40,017 nt of DNA from a bacterium. GTDB taxonomy: Bacteria; Oederibacteriota; CAKKQC01. The DNA is taken from positions 1 through 40,017 of the forward strand of contig CAKKQC010000075.1 in NCBI GenBank assembly GCA_919901855.1, given 5' to 3'. Positions 1 through 6,450 of this stretch are shown here, piece by piece (the first letter of the stretch is position 1; each line of letters begins with the position of its first letter). The position numbers and the translations under genes were made by a program. The notes beneath the pieces were generated by a model, which was not told the DNA's origin, did no database searches, and worked only from the letters and a program-made list of their open reading frames with translations.

Positions 1-1
1 C

Positions 2-547
2 CCCGCGTCGGCTCCCGCCGCGGCCGCGCCGGCGCCGCCGCCTTTGCCATCGGCCCCCCCGAGACCCGCGGCGACGCCACCGGCGGCTCCGCCGCTTCCT
101 TCGCCGTCGACGCCGGCTTCGGCGCCGGCGTCGCCGTCAACGCCGGCTTCGGCGCCGGTTCCGGCAGCGGCCCCCAAGTCGCCGGTCCCCCAGCCCGTCG
201 CCACGCCCCCGCCGCCGGCCGCTCCCCCGGCCGACGCCGTGCCGGCGCCCGGGAAGGTCACGGCCGAGCTCGAAGGCTCGACCGTGGTCATCAAGTGGAA
301 CCCCGTCGCTTCCAAGGTCCCGCTCGCGGGCTACCTCGTCTATCGCGCCTTCCCCGGCGACGACACGGGCGCGCCGCTCAACAGCGCTCCCACCACGGAC
401 ACGGTCTGGCGCGACCGGACCGCGAAGGAGGCCACGACCTACGTGTTCTGGGTCGTGGCCCAGACGCTCGAGGGCAAGCAGAGCGCCGCCTCGGCCAAGT
501 CCAAGGTCGAGATTCCGAAGACCGGAGGCGTCGTCCCGTTCTTCTGA
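2..547 (+). CDS. Fibronectin type III domain protein, N-terminus cut by window edge
   Basis: The frame is open from the first bases of the window, so the N-terminus lies outside. The visible part starts with about 80 residues almost entirely of Pro, Ala, Ser and Thr, including two copies of a PSTPASAPAS-like decapeptide, which look like a flexible periplasmic or surface linker. The last 90 residues form one fibronectin type III-like beta-sandwich: a VPAPGKVTAEL start, a VVIKWNPV strand, a GYLVYR strand, a WRDRTA turn and a YVFWVVAQ strand. The protein ends VVPFF. It is followed 8 bases later by the amidase gene and is probably co-transcribed with it. The specific role is unknown; binding or scaffolding at the envelope is inference. 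The first TTG in the window (44) is unlikely to be the true start because the Pro/Ala-rich reading continues upstream of it. Confidence 0.75.
   Translation, partial: PASAPAAAAPAPPPLPSAPPRPAATPPAAPPLPSPSTPASAPASPSTPASAPVPAAAPKSPVPQPVATPPPPAAPPADAVPAPGKVTAELEGSTVVIKWNPVASKVPLAGYLVYRAFPGDDTGAPLNSAPTTDTVWRDRTAKEATTYVFWVVAQTLEGKQSAASAKSKVEIPKTGGVVPFF
101..160 (+). repeat. 30-base tandem repeat, two copies, in the Pro/Ala-rich linker
   Basis: Bases 101-130 and 131-160 are near-identical 30-base units with about three differences, encoding SPSTPASAPA-like decapeptides. The unit length is a multiple of three, so copy number could change without breaking the frame. Confidence 0.8.
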
Positions 548-555
548 TCGCGACC

Positions 556-1827
556 GTGAGCGGCACGCCGACCCTTCCCGTGCGCCTCTCCCGCCGACGC
601 CTCGCCACGGGCGCCGCGGCCTTGGCCGGGTGGCTCTGCCTCGCGGCCGGCGTCCGGGGCGACACGGTCAGGGCCGCCGTCCGGCAGGGCGACTCCGTCC
701 GGAATCTCCAGGTGCGACGGGAAGGCGGCGAGCTCCTCCTGCCCCTGCTCGCGTGCGGCCCCCTCCTGGGCGCGGACGCGAGTTGGGACCCCGCCACCAA
801 CCGGTGGCATCTCAGGAGCCGGGCGGTCACCGCGGGCGGCTTTCTCGACGAACCCCTCCTGACCCTCGGCGGACAGCCCCTCCTCGTCCGGACCCCGCCG
901 CGGCTGATCGGGGGGCTTCCCTTCCTGTCGCTCGAAGCCGTCCGCCTGCTCGGACGGCGCGGCTGGGACACGGACGTGGCGTGGAACGAAGCGAAGAAGG
1001 AGCTCGTCGTCCAGCCGGCGCAGACGCAGGCGGACCTCGGACCGGAAGCCTCCCGCACCCGCGCGCTCACCGCACCTCCCGTCCCGCTCGGCGCGCGCGT
1101 GATCGGCCTGGACCCCGGACACGTCCACCGCTCCGGTGCCGGGGGCCTTCGCGGCCTCAACGAGGGCGACCTCGGACTGGCGCTCGCGCAGGCCGTGGCC
1201 GCGACCACGATCGCCGACGGCGTCGCCGCGATCCTGCTCCAGGACGGAACCACCCCGCTCGAGCCGTTCGAAGTCGCGAGTCTCGCCAACACGCTGGAAG
1301 CACGCGCGTTCGTGAGCTTCCACGGCTCCGAGCACGGAGATCCCGGCGTGGCCGTCTGGATCTGGGGCCTCGGAAACATGGGCGGTGCCGGGATCGCGTT
1401 CGACCCCTTCGAGCCGCCTGGCGGATGGACCGGCACCGCCCAGGCCCAGGTCGACCGGTCGGTGGCCCTCGCCCGGCGGATCGCGGCGGCCATCGAATCG
1501 GCGGGCATCCCGACGCGCGGGCCGCTTCCGGCCCCCCTCCTCGCGCTCGAAGGCCTGGCCTGCCCGGCCGTCGTCATCGAGTTCGAGGGGCTGGGCACGC
1601 ACGAAGGCGCGAAGCTCGCGATGGACGAAGCTCTCCGGAGCCGGCTGGCCGCGGCCGTGGCGCAGGCGTTGCTGGCATTCGCCCCGGGTAACGCCGCCGG
1701 GGCCCCCGCCGCCGGAGGGACACCGGACCCCGGAGCCGCGGAATCCGCCACGACTCCGACTCCGCCTCCGCCCGCTCCCGCGGACGGCGGGGCGGCCGCC
1801 ACCGGGGGGGAGGCGGCCAAGCCGTGA
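556..1827 (+). CDS. N-acetylmuramoyl-L-alanine amidase (Amidase_3) with N-terminal copper-amine-oxidase-like domain
   Basis: Predicted zinc amidase that cuts the bond between MurNAc and L-Ala of peptidoglycan in the periplasm. From GTG 556 the product has 423 residues. Residues 12-35 form a signal peptide with an SRRRLA pattern before the hydrophobic stretch, which could be a Tat signal (E. coli AmiA and AmiC are Tat substrates). Residues 55-155 resemble the copper amine oxidase N-terminal-like domain often paired with amidases. The catalytic domain spans about 180-375: LDPGHVH (His189), E203 in LNEGD, FHGSEH (His256) and VVIEFEG (E342) match the usual metal ligands and catalytic Glu. A Pro/Ala/Gly-rich tail ends the protein. 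The next gene starts inside its stop (GTGA overlap). The start was chosen because it opens directly on the signal peptide, 8 bases after the previous stop. Confidence 0.85.
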   Translation: MSGTPTLPVRLSRRRLATGAAALAGWLCLAAGVRGDTVRAAVRQGDSVRNLQVRREGGELLLPLLACGPLLGADASWDPATNRWHLRSRAVTAGGFLDEPLLTLGGQPLLVRTPPRLIGGLPFLSLEAVRLLGRRGWDTDVAWNEAKKELVVQPAQTQADLGPEASRTRALTAPPVPLGARVIGLDPGHVHRSGAGGLRGLNEGDLGLALAQAVAATTIADGVAAILLQDGTTPLEPFEVASLANTLEARAFVSFHGSEHGDPGVAVWIWGLGNMGGAGIAFDPFEPPGGWTGTAQAQVDRSVALARRIAAAIESAGIPTRGPLPAPLLALEGLACPAVVIEFEGLGTHEGAKLAMDEALRSRLAAAVAQALLAFAPGNAAGAPAAGGTPDPGAAESATTPTPPPPAPADGGAAATGGEAAKP

Positions 1828-2375
1828 AGCGCATGATCGTCCTCCTTTGCGCCGCCGCCCTCGTCGCCGCCGGAATCTTCCTCTGGCACGGTAAACGCGG
1901 CACTGCGGTCACGGGCCCGGTGGTCGCAGTCGCGCCGGGCGCCGAAGCGATCGACGTCGTCGTCTGCTACCCCCCGAAGGCGGGACTGGAGCCGGTCGAG
2001 GAAATCCGGCGTCGCCCGAAGCCGGCGTCGCCGCAGGACCGGCTGGTCCAGCTCGTGGGCGAGCTGCACCAGCCGCCCGCCTCCGCGGACGCGCTCCCCC
2101 TCTTCCCGCCCGGCCTCACCCCGCGCGCCGTCTTCCTTTCCGCCGACGGCGTGGCGTACCTCGACGAGCCCGTGGCGGCGCTCGACCGGCCGATGGGAGC
2201 CCGTGACGAGATCGTATTCGTCCGGTCGATCCTGCGCGCGATTGCGAGGAACTGCCCGGACGTCAAGGCGGTCGTCTTCCTCGCCGACGGGGCGACCCGC
2301 CCGCGGCTGTGCGGGCACCTCCCCGCCCACGGCCGGTACCTGATTCCCAAGCTGGTGCCGGCACGCGCCCGGTGA
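1824..2375 (+). CDS. GerMN domain protein
   Basis: The 183-residue product has an N-terminal hydrophobic segment (MKRMIVLLCAAALVAAGIFL) that anchors it or sends it to the periplasm, then a GerMN-type alpha/beta domain from about residue 42: VVVCYPPKAGLEPVEEIRR, a helix DRLVQLVGELHQPP, LTPRAVFLSADGVAYLDEPV, and EIVFVRSILRAIARNCPDV. GerMN domains were named from spore germination protein GerM but are common in non-sporulating bacteria next to cell-wall amidases, exactly as here; no spore gene is visible nearby. The GTG start overlaps the amidase stop by four bases, arguing for translational coupling. An ATG at 1833 in frame is the alternative start. The role in peptidoglycan remodelling is inferred from the neighbour. 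Confidence 0.8.
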   Translation: MKRMIVLLCAAALVAAGIFLWHGKRGTAVTGPVVAVAPGAEAIDVVVCYPPKAGLEPVEEIRRRPKPASPQDRLVQLVGELHQPPASADALPLFPPGLTPRAVFLSADGVAYLDEPVAALDRPMGARDEIVFVRSILRAIARNCPDVKAVVFLADGATRPRLCGHLPAHGRYLIPKLVPARAR

Positions 2376-4639
2376 CCGCCACGGCCGCGGTGGACGGGCG
2401 GGATCTCGCGCCGGTTCGCCGCCGGCTGTTCGCGGTCTGGGCACTCTGGGTCTGGCTGGCCTGGCTCTTCTCCCGCGAACTCCTCGACTGCCGCCACCTC
2501 CCCGCGGTCGTCTCCCACCTCTGCACGCCGCCGTGGCCGGCCGCGGGAACCGCGCTGCGCTCCGCGGCGCTCGCCCTCGCGGGCGCGGGGATCACGGCGC
2601 TCGCGGGAATGGGCTGCGGCCGTGCCCTGCTCGGGGTCATTTCGCCCGCGGCCGGGCGGTGGCTCGCGCTCGCGGCCGGCCTACCGCTCCTCGCGCTGGG
2701 CGCCCAGGGCGCAGGCTGGCTCGGCCTGGCAGCCCCGCAGGTTTTCGCCGCGGTCGCCGCCATCGCCGCCGCCGCCCTGCCGGCCCTTGGCCGGCGGGGA
2801 GCCGCAGCGGCGCTGCCGCTCCTTGGCCGCCCCCTTGCCCTGGCTCGTCGCGCGGACCCGAGCGGATTCCTGGTGTGGATCCCCAGGGTCTCGGTCGCCG
2901 CGGTTCTCGTGGCGTCCTTAGCCCCCGAGGTCGCCTGGGACGCCGTCGTCTACCACCTGCGCGTCCCGTCCCTGTACCTGGTCGACCGCAAGATCGTGCC
3001 CCTGCCCGCGATCTTCCCCTCCTACTTTCCGTTCACTGGCGAGACGCTCTTCCTCGTGGCGCGAAGCATCGGCGGCGACCCCGCGGCGCGCCTGCTTCAC
3101 GCTCTCGCCTGGCTCGCGGCCGCCGAGGGCGTCGCCCGGCTCGCCGCGCGCGTCTGGTCCCGCGACGCCGCCCCCTGGGCCCGGGCCATGTTCCTCACCC
3201 TCCCGTTCGGCATGGTGATCGCGAGCCGGGCGTACGTCGAGTTCTTCCTCGTCCTCTCGCTCGTGGGCTCGCTCCTCGCCCTCACCGCCCCGCGGCCGCG
3301 ATGGCTCGCGGCCGGATGGCTTGCCGGCGCTGCCTTCGGCACCAAGTACCTCGGAGGCGCCGCGGCCGTCGTCCTCTTCGCCGTCTCCCTCCACCGTGCC
3401 CGGCGGGGTCGTCTCGACCCCGGGGGTCGCTTCGACCCGCGGGGCCTCACCGGGCCCGGGCCCCGGCGATTCGCCGCGGCGGCCCTCGCGGCCGGCGGCG
3501 CCTGGCTCGTCAGAACCTGGGCTTGGACCGGGAACCCCGTATACCCCGTGCTCTTCGGCGGCCTGCGCTGGACCCCCGCGGACATGGCGGGCTGGCGCGA
3601 CGATGCCCGCGCCCTGCACCCCGATCCCGCCGGACTCCTGGCCGCGCCGTGGCGGCTCATGACCTCTCCGGGCTCCGACGGCGCCTTGTCGCCGCTCGTC
3701 CTGATCGCCGTGGCCGGCCCGCTCCTGTGGCCCGCCGCCCGCCGCGGGAAGCTCTGGGGGGTCGCGCTCGCGCTCTTCGTGATCTGGGGGCTGACCGCGC
3801 CGCTCGCGCGCTACCTGACCCCCGCCCTCGCGATCGCGTGCGTCGCCGGTGCCGGTTGCGTCAACGGAGCGGGGCTCGGCCCGGTGGCACGCCGGTGGAT
3901 GACCCGGCTGTCGCTGGCGGGCCTGATCGGCTCCGTCGCGTGCGGCGTGAAGGCGATCCAGTTCTCGACCGCCTCCTACGATCCCGCGCTCGGCAAGGTC
4001 ACGCCCGCCGCGTACCGCGCCGGGTACTTCCGGCCCGAGGGATACGAGGGCGTGCTCGCCGCGGCGGAGAGCCGCGCACCCCCGCGCGGCCGCGTGTACT
4101 TCCTCGGCCACGTCTTCAGCTACGACCTGCCCCGGCGGGTCTGGTTCGAATTCCTGTACGTCCGTCCCCCGCTCTACTGGTGGCTGAAAGACGCCGGCTC
4201 CGCCGAGCGCGTCCGCGTCGTCGCACGCCAGGCCGGACTGACCCAGATCGTGTGGCACCCGCTCGGCGGGCTCGCGATCCTGGGGAAGAAGCCGTGGCTC
4301 ACCGACTGGAACCCCGCCCGCCTGCGCGCGTACCGGGAGTTCTGGGCCCTGCATGTGCGCGAAGCGGAACGCCTCGGCGACTGGGTGGTCTTCGACGTGC
4401 GGGCCACCGCCGGACCCGTGGCGGCCGGGCCCGCCAGCCCGGCCGGAGCGCCCGCGGCCGGACGGCCGTGGGCCGGCCGGTCCCTGCCCGGCACCGAGGG
4501 GATCACGGGGCCGGCGGACATCGCGTGGCAGGCGGGACGCAGGGCGGACGCCGCCCGGCTGGCCCGCGAGGCCATCGCGAGGTTCCCGGACTTCCCCGAT
4601 GCCCGACGCCGGGTGCGCGAGTACGGGGGCGCTCCCTGA
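2372..4639 (+). CDS. Multi-pass membrane protein, GT-C glycosyltransferase-like, with C-terminal TPR-like helix pair
   Basis: From GTG 2372 (GTGA overlap with the previous stop) the product has 755 residues. It has many hydrophobic helices through most of its length and the early motif WDAVVYHLRVPSLY after the first helices, followed by IFPSYFPFTGETLF. This resembles lipid-linked-sugar glycosyltransferases of the GT-C/ArnT kind, where an acidic residue in the first periplasmic loop is catalytic. Near the end a soluble stretch (FLGHVFSYDLPRRVWFEFLYVRP) precedes a short TPR-like segment (ADIAWQAGRRADAARLAREAI). A likely cytoplasmic loop near residues 345-365 is made of two tandem hairpin sequences (see repeat at 3405). 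No exact family can be named; a sugar-transferring role is inference. Co-directional with the O-antigen ligase-like gene, suggesting work on the same glycan. Confidence 0.6.
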   Translation: MTATAAVDGRDLAPVRRRLFAVWALWVWLAWLFSRELLDCRHLPAVVSHLCTPPWPAAGTALRSAALALAGAGITALAGMGCGRALLGVISPAAGRWLALAAGLPLLALGAQGAGWLGLAAPQVFAAVAAIAAAALPALGRRGAAAALPLLGRPLALARRADPSGFLVWIPRVSVAAVLVASLAPEVAWDAVVYHLRVPSLYLVDRKIVPLPAIFPSYFPFTGETLFLVARSIGGDPAARLLHALAWLAAAEGVARLAARVWSRDAAPWARAMFLTLPFGMVIASRAYVEFFLVLSLVGSLLALTAPRPRWLAAGWLAGAAFGTKYLGGAAAVVLFAVSLHRARRGRLDPGGRFDPRGLTGPGPRRFAAAALAAGGAWLVRTWAWTGNPVYPVLFGGLRWTPADMAGWRDDARALHPDPAGLLAAPWRLMTSPGSDGALSPLVLIAVAGPLLWPAARRGKLWGVALALFVIWGLTAPLARYLTPALAIACVAGAGCVNGAGLGPVARRWMTRLSLAGLIGSVACGVKAIQFSTASYDPALGKVTPAAYRAGYFRPEGYEGVLAAAESRAPPRGRVYFLGHVFSYDLPRRVWFEFLYVRPPLYWWLKDAGSAERVRVVARQAGLTQIVWHPLGGLAILGKKPWLTDWNPARLRAYREFWALHVREAERLGDWVVFDVRATAGPVAAGPASPAGAPAAGRPWAGRSLPGTEGITGPADIAWQAGRRADAARLAREAIARFPDFPDARRRVREYGGAP
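3405..3438 (+). repeat. Two tandem GGGTCG-N3-CGACCC hairpins inside the coding frame
   Basis: 3405-3421 is GGGGTCG, TCT, CGACCCC (7-bp stem). 3424-3438 is GGGTCG, CTT, CGACCC (6-bp stem). They encode a hydrophilic loop GRLDPGGRFDP between membrane helices. A third member of the same core, AGGGTCG-TCCT-CGACCCT, lies at 6433-6450 at the end of the operon. Confidence 0.75.
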
Positions 4640-4668
4640 GGCGGCTCGCGCGGATCGCCCTCCTGGCC

Positions 4669-6417
4669 GTGCCGTTCGCGGCGCTGGCCTGCGCCCCCCG
4701 GCTCACGATGGAGCAGTTCGAGCTGCCCAAGCACTTGGGGTTGCTCGTACTCGCCGGCGTCCTGCTGGCCGGCGGCGCCGTCCCCGGCCCGCGCACCCAG
4801 CCCGCGCTCCTGGCGTGGATGGCGGCCGTCGCGGCGTCGGCGGTCGGCGCATCCGCGCCGTCCGCCGCGTGGCTCGGCGATTACGAGAACCTCGAGGGCG
4901 TGCTCACCTGGGCCTGCTACGCGGTCCTCTTCCTCGCGGGGGCGGGCCTCGACCACGGCCAGGCGCGGCGGTTCCGGACCGCCGTCGTCGCGGCTGCCTG
5001 CCTCGGCGCCGCGTACGCGCTCCTCCAGCAGGCCGGGGCGGACCCCTTCCGCGGCGAGCGCTTCCGGCACGTCCGGGCCTTCGCCGGCAACCCGGACTTC
5101 CTCGCCCAGCAGATGGCCATGGCGATCCCCCTCTTGCTGGCCCGCGGTGCCGGGGGTGTCCCCACCCTCGGCCCCGTAGGTGTCTTCACCTGCAGCGCCG
5201 GCGGTGTCTTCACCGTCGGCGCAGTGGGTGTCTTCACCCTCGTGCTCGGGCTCACGGCCAGCCGGGGCGGCCTCCTCGGCGGGATCGCGGGGTGCGTCGT
5301 GGCTTTGGCCCCCCTGCCCCGGACGCGTCCCGCTGACGCGGGACGCCGGTGGCTTGGGGCGGCGGCCGCCGGCGCCGCCGGCCTCCTCGTGGCCGAACTC
5401 CTGCTCCCGGCCGACCTCTCGCTCCACGGACGGCTGGAAGACCTCGCCGCGGGGCACGGACTCGCCCGGACCCGCGGGATCATGTGGGAAGGCGTCGCCC
5501 GGGCGGCGCGCGAGCGCCCGCTCCTCGGCCTGGGTCCCGACGGATTGGGCGCCGCGTTTCTGAGGACCGCCCCGCCGGGTTGGGCGGACCTCGAGGGGCT
5601 GGGCACTACCGCGCGGAAGGCGCACGACGAGCCCCTGCACGTGCTCGCGATCGCGGGGGTCGCCGGGCTCGGCGCGTGGGCCTGGCTCCTCGCCGTCGCG
5701 TTCCGCCGCCCGGAACGCGACCCCGCCGCTGTCGCCGCGCTCTGCGCGGCCCTGATCCACAACCTCGTCGGGTTCTCGACCGCGGCCACCGCGCCCGTCG
5801 TCTGGGTCCTGCTCGGCCGGCTCAGCTCATGCAAACCGGAGCAAGACACTCCTGGAGTCCCGGTCGGCACGAGCGGAGTTTCGGCGTACGCCGAAACTCC
5901 GAAACGCGCCATCCTCGTGGCCCTCGGGCTCATGCTGGCCGTCTTTGGCGCGTTCAGGTTCAGCGCCGATGCGTGGGCCTACCGGGGCAACGAGGCGGCC
6001 CGGGCGGGCGCCCCCGGCCGCGCGACGGACGCGTTCCTCGTCGCGGCGCGGCTGGCGCCGTGGGAGGCCACCTACCTCGTGCGCGCCGCGAGCGGGCTCG
6101 AGCAGTCCGGCAGGCCCTCCGATGCGCTCCCGCTCTACGAGCGGGCGGCGGCATTCTCGCCGGCCGACGGCATCCGGCTCGGCCACGTCGGGCGGGTTTC
6201 TTTCGCCCTCGCCTCGGCGGCGCGGAACCGCGGGGCGCGCGACGAGGCGTACGCGACACTCCTCAAGGCGGTCGCGCTCGCGCCCTCCCAGCCCAGCCTG
6301 TACGGGGCGGCGATCATGGCCGCGCAGCAACTGGGGAACCGCGCCGATGTCGACCGGCTGGTCGCGGATCTCCGCGCCCGTGAACCCGGCTGGGCGCAGA
6401 AGATGTTGGGCCGGTAG
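4669..6417 (+). CDS. O-antigen ligase/polymerase-like membrane protein with TPR C-terminus
   Basis: The product is about 582 residues with ten or more membrane helices. It shows features of the Wzy/WaaL family: a QFELPKHLGLLVLAG start, the loop FAGNPDFLAQQMAMAIPLLLA, a SRGGLLGGIAG helix, and a large loop with RGIMWEGVARAARERPLLGLGPDGLG and HDEPLHVLAIAGVAGLGAW. A TPR domain follows from about residue 430 (NEAARAGAPGRATDAFLVAARLAP and repeats). The family joins or polymerises lipid-linked glycans in the periplasm. GTG 4669 is the first conventional start, but the frame continues upstream as a good first half of helix 1. A CTG at 4636 in a CTGA overlap with the previous stop would give a complete helix and repeat the overlap style of this operon, so the true start may be 4636. 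Three repeat or palindrome insertions lie inside the gene. Confidence 0.75.
   Translation: MPFAALACAPRLTMEQFELPKHLGLLVLAGVLLAGGAVPGPRTQPALLAWMAAVAASAVGASAPSAAWLGDYENLEGVLTWACYAVLFLAGAGLDHGQARRFRTAVVAAACLGAAYALLQQAGADPFRGERFRHVRAFAGNPDFLAQQMAMAIPLLLARGAGGVPTLGPVGVFTCSAGGVFTVGAVGVFTLVLGLTASRGGLLGGIAGCVVALAPLPRTRPADAGRRWLGAAAAGAAGLLVAELLLPADLSLHGRLEDLAAGHGLARTRGIMWEGVARAARERPLLGLGPDGLGAAFLRTAPPGWADLEGLGTTARKAHDEPLHVLAIAGVAGLGAWAWLLAVAFRRPERDPAAVAALCAALIHNLVGFSTAATAPVVWVLLGRLSSCKPEQDTPGVPVGTSGVSAYAETPKRAILVALGLMLAVFGAFRFSADAWAYRGNEAARAGAPGRATDAFLVAARLAPWEATYLVRAASGLEQSGRPSDALPLYERAAAFSPADGIRLGHVGRVSFALASAARNRGARDEAYATLLKAVALAPSQPSLYGAAIMAAQQLGNRADVDRLVADLRAREPGWAQKMLGR
5155..5238 (+). repeat. Four 12-base repeats at exact 24-base spacing, in frame
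   Basis: GGTGTCYYCACC occurs at 5155, 5179, 5203 and 5227 (the last three are identical GGTGTCTTCACC), each followed by a different 12-base spacer. Each repeat is itself a small inverted repeat (GGTG...CACC). It encodes four octapeptides starting GVPT or GVFT within the O-antigen ligase-like protein. Confidence 0.85.
5325..5346 (+). repeat. Perfect 9-bp inverted repeat with 4-base loop
   Basis: GCGTCCCGC, TGAC, GCGGGACGC, inside the O-antigen ligase-like gene, encoding the hydrophilic stretch RTRPADAGRR between two membrane helices. Confidence 0.75.
5874..5901 (+). repeat. 28-bp perfect palindrome inside the coding frame
   Basis: The left arm CGGAGTTTCGGCG and the right arm CGCCGAAACTCCG flank a central TA, so all 28 bases are self-complementary. 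It encodes GVSAYAETP in a hydrophilic linker just before the last membrane helix and TPR region. The AT-richer arms stand out against the surrounding GC-rich code. Confidence 0.9.
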
Positions 6418-6432
6418 GACGCTGGGAAGGCG

Positions 6433-6450
6433 AGGGTCGTCCTCGACCCT
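6433..6450 (+). terminator. Hairpin between convergent genes, possible terminator
   Basis: AGGGTCG, TCCT, CGACCCT (7-bp stem), followed on the plus strand by AGTTTATAA. It lies 15 bases after the O-antigen ligase-like stop and overlaps the stop codon of the convergent DUF11 gene. The T-run is weak, so the terminator role is tentative. It shares its core with the hairpins at 3405-3438. Confidence 0.4.

Noticed and set aside
1824-2375. Sporulation gene gerM as evidence of a spore former
   Set aside because: GerMN domains occur widely outside spore formers and no other spore gene lies in the window.
378-2444. Long minus-strand frame over the amidase and GerMN genes
   Set aside because: Low-complexity Arg/Pro/Ala sequence with no domain; the plus-strand genes have clear families and coupled starts.
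5155-5238. CRISPR array
   Set aside because: Repeats are only 12 bases with 12-base spacers, in frame within a membrane protein gene, and no cas gene is present.
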